Of a stretch of DNA of 64,000 nucleotides, positions 1 through 8,830 are shown piece by piece. The notes under the pieces are model-generated. The model did not search any database, was not told the DNA's origin, and was given only the letters and a program-made list of their open reading frames with translations. Position numbers and translations under genes: made by a program. Origin of the DNA: Sphaerochaeta sp. (GTDB lineage Bacteria > Spirochaetota > Spirochaetia > Sphaerochaetales > Sphaerochaetaceae). The stretch is taken from NCBI GenBank assembly GCA_018399495.1, contig JAGYOG010000001.1:62001-126000 (forward strand), in the 5' to 3' direction. Position 1 is the stretch's first letter. Each line of letters begins with the position of its first letter.

Positions 1-924
1 TGGATCCTGATGAATACTGCTCAAAGCTGGACGTGTTATGTCACTGAGGTAGGATGCATCGTACCCTATCACAGACACCTGCCTCGGAACATCAATATTT
101 TGCTCCCTGAGCGCCTGCAGGACTCCAGCAGCAACCGAGTCATTACAGCAAATAATTGCTGTAAAATCGCATAATGAAGAGAGAACGTTCTTGGTCATTG
201 CATATCCGCTCTCATAGGTATACCCCGTACTGTAGAGCAGTTCCTTCTGTATCTTCAGGTTATATTCGTTCAACGCTTTCTGGTACCCCTTCAAACGGTC
301 GAGGGAAGAATAGCTGCCCATGAGTCTCCTGTCATGAAAATTGAGAAGGACTGAAGGCTTATCACCCCAGAAACTTGCAAAGAAGGCAATTTGTCGATGC
401 CCAGCCTTCAAGAGGTACTTGGTTGCCAGGTACCCTCCCAGCTCATTATCATAGTAGATATGACTTGCATAATCGCAGTAATCGTGTCGATAGATGATCA
501 CGATCGGGGTGGAAATTGCAAACAACGCAGGCAGCAATGACGATGAATTCTCACTGAGTGGGCAGAACAGGATTCCATCCACACCAATCTTGGCAGCCCT
601 ACGAAGATTCTCTTCTTCCTGGACGGCACTTCCTTCTGAGGAAAGCACCATAAGTGTCTCCCTTTCACGGTTCGCTTGGGCGAGGATTCCTTCAACAACC
701 AAGGAGAAGAACGTGTTCTCCATACTGGGAACCACCAGTGCAATCATGGCATGGGGACGTTTGGGCTTCTTGGGAATATAACCCAAGGAATGCATCGCCT
801 CACGTACCCGTTTTGCAGCAGATGGTTCCACACGATTGGCATGGTTCACAACCCTGGAAACCGTAGCAATGGAAACCCCTGCAGCCTTTGCGACATCGGT
901 AATGGTTATTTTCTTCCTATTCAT
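1..924 (-). CDS. LacI-family transcriptional regulator (C-terminus cut by window edge)
   Basis: The reading frame stays open from 924 to the window edge, giving 308 residues of a family that is usually 330-350 long, so about 30 residues are missing. Residues 6-25 form the typical LacI helix-turn-helix (ITDVAKAAGVSIATVSRVVN). The rest reads as a periplasmic-binding-protein-like effector domain, and close to the edge there is the family motif GYDASYLSDITRPALSSI. The start ATG overlaps the aroA stop (ATGA), so translation is probably coupled to aroA. As last gene of the tctCBA-aroA operon it is the natural candidate regulator of that operon. The ligand is unknown; sugars are usual for the family, but the neighbouring transporter suggests a carboxylate. 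Confidence 0.9.
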   Translation of the reverse strand, partial: MNRKKITITDVAKAAGVSIATVSRVVNHANRVEPSAAKRVREAMHSLGYIPKKPKRPHAMIALVVPSMENTFFSLVVEGILAQANRERETLMVLSSEGSAVQEEENLRRAAKIGVDGILFCPLSENSSSLLPALFAISTPIVIIYRHDYCDYASHIYYDNELGGYLATKYLLKAGHRQIAFFASFWGDKPSVLLNFHDRRLMGSYSSLDRLKGYQKALNEYNLKIQKELLYSTGYTYESGYAMTKNVLSSLCDFTAIICCNDSVAAGVLQALREQNIDVPRQVSVIGYDASYLSDITRPALSSIHQDP

Positions 925-2216
925 GCATCCATCTCCCTGATTTCTACACCACAAGCGCGAAAGGCATCAAAAAAACCGGGGAAAGAAACGGAAACACACT
1001 CTGCATCCTCAACTACCAGACCTTCCTCTGTAGAGAGAGCAAGCGCAACCATCGCCATTGCTATACGATGGTCGTGGGAGGAAGTAACCACTCCCCCTCT
1101 CACCTTTGTAGGGCCTCTTACAACTAGTGAGTCCTCTCCAACCTCAAGGTCGCAACCCAACGCATTAAGCTTGGTTGCCATCTCAGCGACCCGGTCTGTC
1201 TCCTTCTGGCGGACATGGCGTAGATTAGTAAATGTAGTAATACCATGAGCTTGGGTAGCGGCAACAGCAAGTGCAGGCAATGAGTCAGGGATATCACCAA
1301 GGTCAATCGTTTGGCCTCCTTGCAAGGTTGCGCATCCCTGTACCCTGAGAATCCCCTTCTCCTCATGCTTTACCACATTGGCACCCATGGCTCTCAGAAC
1401 CTCAATCACGCGCTTATCTCCCTGGCTGTCTTTGAAATCAAGAGAGGTAAGGAGCAAATCTGAATCACTGAGAATGGCTGCAACCAAGGGAAACGCTACG
1501 GCAGAGAAATCCGCAGGAATGGTAAACGTTCCTGGACGATAGTTCTGTCTCCCCTTGATGTAAAACCTGGTATAGTCATCACTTCTCTCAACCTGGACTC
1601 CATAGCGTTGCATCCAGTCAAGGGTAATCTGTACATAGGGAGTCTCCAAAGGCTCATCTACCACTATTTCAGTATCTCCCTTTGCTAACGGACAGGAGAG
1701 CAGAAGACTCGAAACATACTGACTGTTATTTCCATTGATCCTGACCTTTCCTCCCTTCATGATCCCCTTGATCACCACAGGAGGAGACTCCTGACCTGTA
1801 CGAGTCAGGAAGGCAGTCGCACCAAGCGTGTTCAATGCATCAACCAATCGCTTGATAGGGCGTCTGCGTATCTGTTCATCGCCGGTGATCACCGTCCATC
1901 CATCCCCTAAGGCAGCAACAGAAGTAAAGAAGCAGGTGGTGGTACCTGAGTTTCCCGTGTTGATGCAATCATCGGGTGCTACCAAGGCAGCACCTTTTCC
2001 ATCGATAACCCAACACCCCTCTCTCTCTTCTACTGTTGCACCAAAAGCCTTTGCAGCAGAAAGGGCATTCAATCCATCCCCACTGCTAAGTGGATTGCAG
2101 ATGATTGATTGACCTTCAGAGAGCAAGCTCAACAATGCCGCACGTATGGTGTGGCTCTTGGAACCAGGGACTTGGAGACTTCCATGCAAGGAACCGGGCT
2201 TAACGAATACACGCAT
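921..2216 (-). CDS. aroA: 3-phosphoshikimate 1-carboxyvinyltransferase (EPSP synthase)
   Basis: Joins shikimate-3-phosphate and phosphoenolpyruvate in step six of the shikimate pathway, in the cytoplasm. At 431 aa it has the usual length. The substrate-binding motif PGSKSHTIR lies at residues 17-25, GNSGTT at 88-93 and RQKETDRV in the C-terminal half, all hallmarks of AroA. It lies 15 bases after tctA and overlaps the lacI start by 4 bases, so it appears to be carried in a transporter operon rather than an aro operon. All expected motifs are present, so I see no sign that it is a degenerate paralogue. Confidence 0.95.
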   Translation of the reverse strand: MRVFVKPGSLHGSLQVPGSKSHTIRAALLSLLSEGQSIICNPLSSGDGLNALSAAKAFGATVEEREGCWVIDGKGAALVAPDDCINTGNSGTTTCFFTSVAALGDGWTVITGDEQIRRRPIKRLVDALNTLGATAFLTRTGQESPPVVIKGIMKGGKVRINGNNSQYVSSLLLSCPLAKGDTEIVVDEPLETPYVQITLDWMQRYGVQVERSDDYTRFYIKGRQNYRPGTFTIPADFSAVAFPLVAAILSDSDLLLTSLDFKDSQGDKRVIEVLRAMGANVVKHEEKGILRVQGCATLQGGQTIDLGDIPDSLPALAVAATQAHGITTFTNLRHVRQKETDRVAEMATKLNALGCDLEVGEDSLVVRGPTKVRGGVVTSSHDHRIAMAMVALALSTEEGLVVEDAECVSVSFPGFFDAFRACGVEIREMDA

Positions 2217-2231
2217 ATATCACATCCTTTT

Positions 2232-3713
2232 TTATCTAATAAACCGTTTCAAAGCCCTGCTGTTGGAGAGCAAGGTTACAATCACCAATAAGAGCAAGAC
2301 CAATGTAATGGGTCTGCCCAGCAATGCCACAAGGAATGCATCCTCACTGGAAGCAAGTGAGATAGCTCTCCTGAAGTTGGAATCCATCATCCCTCCAAGC
2401 ACGATGGCAAGTGTCATGGGAGCAACCGAGTAGGAACGACGTCGCATAAAAAAGCCCAATACACCAAAAAAGAACATCAGGTAAACATCAAACATCCTGT
2501 TGTTTGTTGCAAAAGATCCAATAATGCAGAGTACGGTAACCAAGGGGAGAAGAATCCGCTTCTGTACCGCAATGATTTTGCTGATCCTTGGAGCAACCAG
2601 CAGCCCCAGGACCAAGAGAAAGATACTCCCAATAAAGCCACCTGCGAGAATTGCATGGAACATAGGGGCACTGGTCTTGATGAACATCGGACCGGGCCGC
2701 AATCCATGTACATAGAAAACTGAAAGTATGATCGCGGTGACTGCGTCTCCCGGAATTGCGAGGGTCAGCATGGGAATCATAGCCCCTCCAATACAGGCAT
2801 TATTGGCTGATTCACTGGCAACAATACCCTCTACAGCTCCCTCTCCGAACGGGACCGATGGATTTTTTACCAATTTTTTTGCCTGGCTGTAGGCAAGAAA
2901 AGCTGCAACAGGTCCGCCCGCACCAGGCAGTGCGCCAATGACAACCCCGATGGTCGCATACCACAGTGAGATGGGGGTATGGCGAATCACTTCCTTAGTC
3001 TGTAGTTTCTGATAAGAAAGTGAGTGTACACCACCTCCCTTGAGACTGGTGGAGATGACCATCAACACCTCAGAAAACCCATAGAGACCAACCAAGGCTG
3101 GGACGATGTTGATGCCTGCCTGAAGATTCTTAACACCAAAGGTCATCCTGGCGGTACCCATGACCGAGTCGATGCCGACCATGCTGAAGAATAGACCAAG
3201 ACAAGCACTAATAAGCCCCTTGGCAAAATGTTTCGTGGTCAATGAACCAACGGTGGTCAAACCAAAGGTAGCAAGTAAAAAGTAGTCCATGGGGGTGAAT
3301 TTCAACGCTATAGAGGAAATCGGCTTAGCAACAACAGCCAACGCGAGGAATCCAAAGAGTGTACCAATGAATGAGTATAGTACTGCATAGATCAAGGCCT
3401 TGTAGGCCTCTCCCGCTCTTGCAAGTGGAAAACCATCAAGGGTAGTTACCACTGAAGAGGGAGCTCCAGGAATATTAATCAGGATAGCTGAGAGCGCTCC
3501 ACTGAACACGCCTACCACATAGACACCCATGATGGTGGCAAGGGCATTGGTGGTTTGCCACGAGTAGGTGATGGATACCAGAAGCGCTGTTGCCATGGAG
3601 ACTGACAAACCAGGAATGGAGCCCACAAAAAGACCGGCAAGTGATCCGGCAAAAACAAGCAATACAAACTGAAGATCGAGCGCATAGAAAAAAATTCCAA
3701 GAAACGTATTCAT
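2232..3713 (-). CDS. tctA: Tripartite tricarboxylate transporter, large membrane subunit TctA
   Basis: Large permease subunit of a TTT transporter, which imports carboxylates using an ion gradient. The 493 aa length is normal for TctA, the protein is almost entirely hydrophobic with about eleven to twelve membrane segments, and it carries the family's glycine-rich motif GALPGAGGPVAAFLAYS near the middle. The start ATG follows AGGAGG at a spacing of five. It sits 12 bases after tctB and 15 before aroA. Substrate is not readable from sequence; citrate-like acids are common but the family is broad. Confidence 0.93.
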   Translation of the reverse strand: MNTFLGIFFYALDLQFVLLVFAGSLAGLFVGSIPGLSVSMATALLVSITYSWQTTNALATIMGVYVVGVFSGALSAILINIPGAPSSVVTTLDGFPLARAGEAYKALIYAVLYSFIGTLFGFLALAVVAKPISSIALKFTPMDYFLLATFGLTTVGSLTTKHFAKGLISACLGLFFSMVGIDSVMGTARMTFGVKNLQAGINIVPALVGLYGFSEVLMVISTSLKGGGVHSLSYQKLQTKEVIRHTPISLWYATIGVVIGALPGAGGPVAAFLAYSQAKKLVKNPSVPFGEGAVEGIVASESANNACIGGAMIPMLTLAIPGDAVTAIILSVFYVHGLRPGPMFIKTSAPMFHAILAGGFIGSIFLLVLGLLVAPRISKIIAVQKRILLPLVTVLCIIGSFATNNRMFDVYLMFFFGVLGFFMRRRSYSVAPMTLAIVLGGMMDSNFRRAISLASSEDAFLVALLGRPITLVLLLLVIVTLLSNSRALKRFIR

Positions 3714-3725
3714 TATTCCCTCCTC

Positions 3726-4181
3726 CTATGGAAGCATTACATGCAACAGCTTTCCAAAGAGAAGATACATCAGAGAAGGAAACCCCACAGAAAGCAAGCT
3801 TATCAAGAGATACCTCCGCTCTCCAAGGTAAAAGAGCAAGCCGAAAAGGAATAAGGTTGTGGAGACAAGAAACGTAAGATACGGCATCACAATGATATAG
3901 GCAAAGGTCCCAAGCGCGACCACAGTAGTATCACGTACCAAGAACAATACTTGTGTGTCATCTCTATTCTCTTTGCCTGCAGAACGAATAAGCAATAGCG
4001 ACAAGGGGAGCAGGAATACCGCAACAAGAAGTGGGAACAGATAGGGAGACTGCTGCCATACCACTTTTGCTCGTTGATGCTCCACCAGCGAATACACAAT
4101 GGCTGAGAAGGATAAAAGGAGAAACACGAATCCTTCGACTCGCGTGTAGGTTCCACTTCTTGACAGGTGTGTTTCTTCCAT
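3726..4181 (-). CDS. tctB: Tripartite tricarboxylate transporter, small membrane subunit TctB
   Basis: Small membrane subunit that partners TctA. The 151 aa protein has four predicted hydrophobic segments (about residues 13-30, 37-58, 78-100 and 105-145), as TctB proteins do. TctB is poorly conserved, so the call leans on position between tctC and tctA as well as size and topology. I chose the ATG at 4181 because AAGGAG stands six bases upstream; an upstream in-frame start five codons earlier has no such site. Confidence 0.85.
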   Translation of the reverse strand: MEETHLSRSGTYTRVEGFVFLLLSFSAIVYSLVEHQRAKVVWQQSPYLFPLLVAVFLLPLSLLLIRSAGKENRDDTQVLFLVRDTTVVALGTFAYIIVMPYLTFLVSTTLFLFGLLFYLGERRYLLISLLSVGFPSLMYLLFGKLLHVMLP

Positions 4182-4235
4182 GTGAACTCCTTGCAAAGGG
4201 TCTTGCAGAATAACTTCTGTAAGACCTACTAGTCA

Positions 4236-5267
4236 TTAGTACTGTGATTTCTCAATCCCGAACTTCTCAGGACTGAATTTAGCTACCCCACTATCGTAGA
4301 GCATCCAAGAAACCAGGGACTCCCAATCTTTGTAGAAATCACGCATTGACGATTCTTCAGGGTACTTCTCATAGAGCTTGTCCAGCGAATTCTTTGCTAC
4401 AAACTCTTTCCAAGCAGGTTCCTGTACAGCTTTCTTGGCTGCATCACGAAGGATGGTCACAATCTCGGAAGGAACATCCTTGTCCACCAAGAAAGAAAGC
4501 GGAGTAAATGGATTGGAGAGATAACGTTCTGAACCAGGGAGAATCTCACCTAGGGTAGGAACATCATGGTGTGCTTCCAGCCGGTCAAGGGCAGAGATGC
4601 CCAGCAACTTCAAGTCACCACTTTCCAGATATCCGGTAACCGTTGAGTAGTTTGAGTTGGTGAAATCAACTTGGTCTCCCAATACAGCAAGGATGCAGTC
4701 AGCGCCACCTGGGTATGCGGTAAGGGCCATTTCCATCCCGAACTTGCCATAGATCATTGCCTGCACGTGCCCTGATCCGCCTGGTCCGGTATAACTCATT
4801 TTCACTTTCCCGGGGCGGTTCTTGATGTCATCCACGAGATCCTGAAGGGTCTCATATTTTGAATATTTGCCTACAACAATTACCTTCGGGTCATTGACCG
4901 CCACCATGATCGGGGTGAAATCATCATAACTCATCTCACTCAGTCCCATTACTCTCTGGGTTCCCAGTGATTCAGCAGTAAAGAGGACGGTATACCCATC
5001 ACTCTTCGCGTCAAGAACGGTGCGAGCACCGATGGAACCGCTTGCACCACCCTGATTGATGACAGTGATGCTCTTTCCAAGATGTTTTTCCAATTGGACA
5101 GCCAGTTGTCTGCCGCTGATGTCGGTGGTTCCCCCAGCTCCATAGGGAACGATCATGGTAATCGGTTTGGTAGGGTACGAAGCATCCACCGATTCAGTGG
5201 TTCCAGCGCCCCAGAGCATCGAGATGGACAAAAGCAACAGAGAGAAAACAAGCAACTTGTGTTTCAT
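4236..5267 (-). CDS. tctC: Tripartite tricarboxylate transporter solute-binding receptor TctC (Bug family)
   Basis: Periplasmic receptor that delivers the substrate to TctA/TctB. Residues 1-22 form a signal peptide (lysine-rich start, then a leucine/serine-rich core ending near WGAG), with no lipobox cysteine. The mature part starts with the family pattern YPTKPITMIVPYGAGGTTD followed by an SGSIGART segment. The 343 aa length is slightly above the usual 320. Start ATG follows AGGAGG at short spacing. First gene of the operon; about 190 bases of AT-rich DNA upstream hold the likely promoter and operator region. Confidence 0.92.
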   Translation of the reverse strand: MKHKLLVFSLLLLSISMLWGAGTTESVDASYPTKPITMIVPYGAGGTTDISGRQLAVQLEKHLGKSITVINQGGASGSIGARTVLDAKSDGYTVLFTAESLGTQRVMGLSEMSYDDFTPIMVAVNDPKVIVVGKYSKYETLQDLVDDIKNRPGKVKMSYTGPGGSGHVQAMIYGKFGMEMALTAYPGGADCILAVLGDQVDFTNSNYSTVTGYLESGDLKLLGISALDRLEAHHDVPTLGEILPGSERYLSNPFTPLSFLVDKDVPSEIVTILRDAAKKAVQEPAWKEFVAKNSLDKLYEKYPEESSMRDFYKDWESLVSWMLYDSGVAKFSPEKFGIEKSQY

Positions 5268-5390
5268 ATGACCTCCTGAAATACAAATTGTAAATTATCA
5301 TAAAGTATGCACAAAATTGTATCTATATGCAATATATATACACTATTTAGAAACATTAGTCTATATCTTACTTACTTATAATTAGTTATA

Positions 5391-5428
5391 TTTTACATTT
5401 TACATTCTTTTCGTTGTAAATTTACATT
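5391..5428. promoter_or_regulatory. Repeated TTTACATT boxes and a 12-bp palindrome upstream of tctC
   Basis: Three copies of WTTTACATT stand at 5391-5399, 5398-5406 and 5420-5428, and TGTAAATTTACA at 5415-5426 is a perfect palindrome. A related TGTAAATTATCA lies closer to tctC at about 5288. The stretch lies in the AT-rich gap between the aroH terminator and tctC. It could be an operator or an upstream activating region for the tct-aroA-lacI operon. It lacks the central CG typical of LacI operators, so the binding protein is open. Confidence 0.4.
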
Positions 5429-5437
5429 CTGTGTGAA

Positions 5438-5473
5438 AAAAAATATCCCACCCTTCTTACAAGGATGGGTGGG
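5438..5473 (-). terminator. Rho-independent terminator after aroH
   Basis: On the minus strand CCCACCC (5473-5467) pairs perfectly with GGGTGGG (5453-5447) and is followed by ATATTTTTTTT. The upstream arm lies inside the last codons of aroH and the stop codon falls in the 13-base loop. It separates the thiN-aroH transcript from the tct operon. Confidence 0.8.
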
Positions 5474-5837
5474 CAAACTCAGGACGGAGGACCTCCGCAC
5501 CCTGCATGAATACGGGAACTGTTTTTTCCATTGAATGATTAACCACCACCATCATCCTTATGACTCTTTCCAACATCCCATCAATCTCAAGCTCTTGCAT
5601 GCAAAACAAAGGAGTGGAAGCACAATAGCCAGCCTTTCTCAACCCCGTGGCAGGATTTCGACTTTTCAGATCACTTGTTTGTGTAATCAGGAGAAATGCA
5701 ACTTCCTGTTCTTCAAGAGAATTGAGAGCAAGGACTTCGCGGTAAAGTGTTGCAGCAGCAGTTTCGATTAGCTCAGGGACATCCTTCGGTACACATATAG
5801 CTCCCCTAATGGCACAGATGGTAGGTGGCAATTCCAT
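5457..5837 (-). CDS. aroH: Chorismate mutase, AroH type
   Basis: Converts chorismate to prephenate for phenylalanine and tyrosine synthesis. The 126 aa protein matches the monofunctional AroH (Bacillus-type trimer) family: an N-terminal AIRGAICV strand, a TSDLKSRNPATGLRKAG segment and a C-terminal end with FMQGAEVLRPEF. Start ATG follows GAGGAG at a spacing of five. It is third in a minus-strand group with thiN and a small membrane protein and is closed by its own terminator. It is separate from aroA only by the tct operon. Confidence 0.88.
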   Translation of the reverse strand: MELPPTICAIRGAICVPKDVPELIETAAATLYREVLALNSLEEQEVAFLLITQTSDLKSRNPATGLRKAGYCASTPLFCMQELEIDGMLERVIRMMVVVNHSMEKTVPVFMQGAEVLRPEFAHPSL

Positions 5838-5865
5838 GGTTACTCCTCAATAAATGTTTTACAAA

Positions 5866-6207
5866 TCATCCTATCGTAATTCCCCTGGTGATCACATGTT
5901 CCAACAATCCCACAATTAGGCTCAACGCAAATACCGCGAGCATCTTGAGTACGGTAAGCAACACTGCAGATGCGGGAAAAATACGGTCGCCAGCCCATAC
6001 CAAGAGGGAAAAAACCAAAATCCAGAAACCAAAAAGCAAACTGGTCCAGCTGATTAAAGAAAGGAAAAAATGCAAAAGTCCCACGAAGTCCTGGCGAACG
6101 GCAAAAAAACTACTTGCTATATACACGAAAAAAAAGAAAATATAAAGCAAGAGTGTATAGGTATGTACCCGACTGGAGAATGCCAGCAAGCGCCGTGTCT
6201 GCAACAT
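5866..6207 (-). CDS. Small integral membrane protein, unrecognised
   Basis: I do not recognise this 113 aa protein. It has about three hydrophobic segments (residues 18-36, 43-70 and 78-105), very rich in Phe and Leu, and only short polar loops, so an inner membrane location is likely. It starts 16 bases after thiN and ends 28 before aroH, all in the same direction. No clear SD precedes the ATG at 6207, so the start is uncertain. The frame is open and its composition fits its neighbours, but a protein this hydrophobic gives few clues. Confidence 0.55.
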   Translation of the reverse strand: MLQTRRLLAFSSRVHTYTLLLYIFFFFVYIASSFFAVRQDFVGLLHFFLSLISWTSLLFGFWILVFSLLVWAGDRIFPASAVLLTVLKMLAVFALSLIVGLLEHVITRGITIG

Positions 6208-6223
6208 AGATTGATGGTATCAC

Positions 6224-6856
6224 CTAAGATAGCTTGTCTGCAACCGGGAAACTCATGAAGAGTTTTCCTTCCCCGGTGGTAAACACGTCAAGAATCGGCG
6301 ATTCTGCACGGTTTGACAATGAAATAGTGGCCATTGAGAGTGCATAGTGACTAAGCGGCCATTGCAACTGCTTTGCAGTCACCCTGACATCTTTTGTAAA
6401 ACTTGCCGGGAGAAAGCTCACTGTCTGGGGTGGATTCTCAATTTCGAAGCGGTGATACGTGCCAACCAGGTACAAGCTCTCATAAGCTGTGTACCAGGCA
6501 GCGGGGGGACCGTACTGATCAAAAAGGCTGTAGGTGGAAAAGAGGTGGTCCATCCGGAACCCTCCCCCTCCAACCAATATGTAGTTGGCAAACCCAAGGG
6601 ACGCAGCCTTTCGAAGCGCAAGCTCTGTGTCGCTCTCATCTTTCTCTGAAAGACTCTTCTCATATTTCATGTTGCGTATCTCGGAGAAGAATCGTGTGGA
6701 GTCGAAATCTCCAATACAAAGGGAAACAGGAAAGCCCAAGGCTTTGGCTGCCTCATACCCACTGTCCGCTGCGATTACCATATCATCTTTCTGCAGGAGA
6801 TCTGCTGGTAGTCGGGAAGGTGCCCCACCACCAGTAAATATTATAGCTTTACTCAT
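6224..6856 (-). CDS. thiN: Thiamine pyrophosphokinase
   Basis: Transfers pyrophosphate from ATP to thiamine to give thiamine diphosphate. The 210 aa protein has the family motifs in order: an N-terminal FTGGGAP strand, IAADSGYEAAKALG, IGDFDS (metal and nucleotide binding, about residue 49), ESDTELALRKA, and GGGGFRMDH at about 100, where the thiamine site lies. Starts divergently from the DUF1015 gene with 79 bases between. No TPP riboswitch is visible upstream. Spacing suggests cotranscription with the next two genes. Confidence 0.88.
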   Translation of the reverse strand: MSKAIIFTGGGAPSRLPADLLQKDDMVIAADSGYEAAKALGFPVSLCIGDFDSTRFFSEIRNMKYEKSLSEKDESDTELALRKAASLGFANYILVGGGGFRMDHLFSTYSLFDQYGPPAAWYTAYESLYLVGTYHRFEIENPPQTVSFLPASFTKDVRVTAKQLQWPLSHYALSMATISLSNRAESPILDVFTTGEGKLFMSFPVADKLS

Positions 6857-6889
6857 AAACGCTCACTTTATGTTGCGGATTTGGCAATA

Positions 6890-6918
6890 TTGTCATAGTA
6901 TATTACCACATTCATAAA
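6890..6918 (+). promoter_or_regulatory. Possible sigma-70 promoter for the DUF1015 gene
   Basis: TTGTCA at 6890-6895 and CATAAA at 6913-6918 are separated by 17 bases. The predicted start of transcription would be only about ten bases from the ATG at 6936, close to the SD, so the assignment is weak. Confidence 0.3.
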
Positions 6919-6935
6919 TATAAAGAGGAATGAAC

Positions 6936-8255
6936 ATGTCCAACGTAGCTCATCATCTCGCGAAGGTTGCGCTCAAACGCGCAGATATCATGATACCAAA
7001 AGCAACAGTAGATCTCTCCAAATGGGCAGTTGTTGCTTGCGACCAGTATACTTCAGAACCCAAATATTGGGAACAGGTTAAACAACTTGTAGGAGAAAAT
7101 CCTTCCACACTTAATCTTATCTATCCTGAAGTATATCTAGAGGAATCACATCCAGAGAAACGGATTGAATCAATTAATACCACCATGAAACGTTATGTTC
7201 AGGAGGATCTCTTTACCGTATACAAGAACGCGTTCTTCTTGGTCCACCGCACTACACCTTCTTGCAAGGTCGGCCGGTGGGGACTGCTTGTCACACTGGA
7301 TCTTGAACAGTATGACTATACTCCTGATTCGCGCAGCCTTATCAGGGCAACAGAGGGGACAATTCTTTCCAGGATTCCGCCTAGAAAAGAGATCAGGAAG
7401 AATGCACCGCTTGAACTTCCCCATATCATGGTCTTGATTAATGACGAGAAACGCTCTGTCATTGAACCACTTGCCAAGAAAAAAGAACAACTTCCGCTCG
7501 CCTATGAAACCGATTTGATGGCTGGTGGCGGGGCATTGAGGGCCTGGGTTGTCGATGCTGATGAAGATATGCTGAAGATAGCAGATGCGTTGGAAGGGAT
7601 GCTTGAATCCCTCCCCCAAGACAATCCCCTGCTCTATGCAATGGGAGACGGCAACCACAGCTTGGCAACTGCCAAGAGCTGCTGGATGGATATCAGGAAA
7701 ACGCTCCCAGAAGAAGAGAAAGAACATCATCCTGCACGTTTTGCACTGGTTGAACTGGAAAACATCTTTGATGAGGGGTTGGAGTTCGAGCCGATCCACC
7801 GCGTACTCTTCGGTCTTGACCAGCGTGCGTTCGAATCAGAACTTTCCAAAGTCTGTTCACAGTATGAATCAAAAAAGGTATCCTCTCTTGAATCTCTTGA
7901 CGTTGCGATCAATGAAGTGGATGGAGTACAGAAGTTCGGGCTCTGTGACAAAAAGGGCTATCATCTCTACAAGCTCACTGGTCCAAAGGCTTCCATTACA
8001 GCAGGTACCCTGCAACTAATCATAGATTCGTTGCTTGAACAGAAAACTGCTAGCGTAGACTATATCCACGGAAAGGATGTAACAGCAACCTTGGGAAGCA
8101 AGGAAGGTAACATAGGACTTATCCTGCCGGAAGTGTCCAAGGCTACCTTCTTTGATTCAATCATCAAGGATAACGCTTTGCCAAGAAAAACCTTCTCCAT
8201 GGGAGAAGCACATGAGAAGCGTTATTACATGGAAGCAAGGAAGATACAGCGCTAG
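6936..8255 (+). CDS. DUF1015 family protein
   Basis: Function unknown; DUF1015 proteins are widespread in anaerobes and often lie near amino-acid or ribosome-related genes. The 439 aa protein opens with the family pattern (ALKRADIMIPKATVDLSKWAV, then ACDQYTSEPKYWE) and holds the conserved YAMGDGNHSLATAKSCW segment around residue 235 and HPARFALVELENI after it. I chose the ATG at 6936 because GAGG at 6925-6928 lies seven bases upstream; the ATG at 6930 is too close to it. The 3' end overlaps the convergent YrdC-family gene by 4 bases. Confidence 0.85.
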   Translation: MSNVAHHLAKVALKRADIMIPKATVDLSKWAVVACDQYTSEPKYWEQVKQLVGENPSTLNLIYPEVYLEESHPEKRIESINTTMKRYVQEDLFTVYKNAFFLVHRTTPSCKVGRWGLLVTLDLEQYDYTPDSRSLIRATEGTILSRIPPRKEIRKNAPLELPHIMVLINDEKRSVIEPLAKKKEQLPLAYETDLMAGGGALRAWVVDADEDMLKIADALEGMLESLPQDNPLLYAMGDGNHSLATAKSCWMDIRKTLPEEEKEHHPARFALVELENIFDEGLEFEPIHRVLFGLDQRAFESELSKVCSQYESKKVSSLESLDVAINEVDGVQKFGLCDKKGYHLYKLTGPKASITAGTLQLIIDSLLEQKTASVDYIHGKDVTATLGSKEGNIGLILPEVSKATFFDSIIKDNALPRKTFSMGEAHEKRYYMEARKIQR

Positions 8256-8830
8256 GTAAGAAGCGAAGACGCGTCATAGTCGCCACAACGCAATAAGGTG
8301 TAAGGAGTTGTCGTGCAATCGATCAAGGTGGAGGGAGTATCCCGCTGCCTGAGAGGATCCACGACAATGGCCTGCACCTTTTCTTTGTACGTGAAGATGA
8401 TATCGGTAATATTGGTTATAGAGTACCCATGGGGATTTACCGCAGTTGAATAGATTGGGGAACCAAGGCGTGAAAGCAGTTCCTGCATGAAGGGATCCTT
8501 TGGAACCCTTACCGCGCTATTCCCTTCCCCATCCCTATTGGGAAGAATGCATGTCAGTGCACAGGGCCAATGTTCTTGAAGTACCGCCGGAACAATACAA
8601 AGCTGATGCACTTGCTCGAGGGTAGACAAGATAGCAAACTGCTGTTGTCCCATATGCTCTTTCAATTCGCGTAATTTATGCAGTGTTGTATTAACCTTCC
8701 CACTGAGACCATAGATTGTATCACAGGGAAGGATCATAAGTTTGTCTTCCTGTAGATGAAGTACACATCGATCCAATGTCTCTGGTTCTGATTTATAGAG
8801 GAGTTCAGCTTCCTCATCTGTCCAGTTCAT
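8252..8830 (-). CDS. Sua5/YciO/YrdC family protein, probable threonylcarbamoyl-AMP synthase
   Basis: Family members make threonylcarbamoyl-AMP from threonine, bicarbonate and ATP for the t6A37 tRNA modification. The 192 aa protein has the family landmarks: LPCDTIYGLSG near residue 35, KLRELKEHMGQQQFAIL (the usual KxR...P nucleotide region, somewhat diverged), WPCALTCIL, VRVPKDPF and STAVNPHG. The start at 8830 has GGAGG seven bases upstream; it overlaps the preceding gene by 17 bases. The divergence from the classic KxRP core leaves open a YciO-like paralogue of unknown function. Confidence 0.78.
   Translation of the reverse strand: MNWTDEEAELLYKSEPETLDRCVLHLQEDKLMILPCDTIYGLSGKVNTTLHKLRELKEHMGQQQFAILSTLEQVHQLCIVPAVLQEHWPCALTCILPNRDGEGNSAVRVPKDPFMQELLSRLGSPIYSTAVNPHGYSITNITDIIFTYKEKVQAIVVDPLRQRDTPSTLIDCTTTPYTLLRCGDYDASSLLT

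Noticed and set aside
6857-6930. Possible TPP riboswitch before thiN
   Set aside because: The gap is only about 75 bases shared with a divergent gene and lacks the conserved THI-box core.
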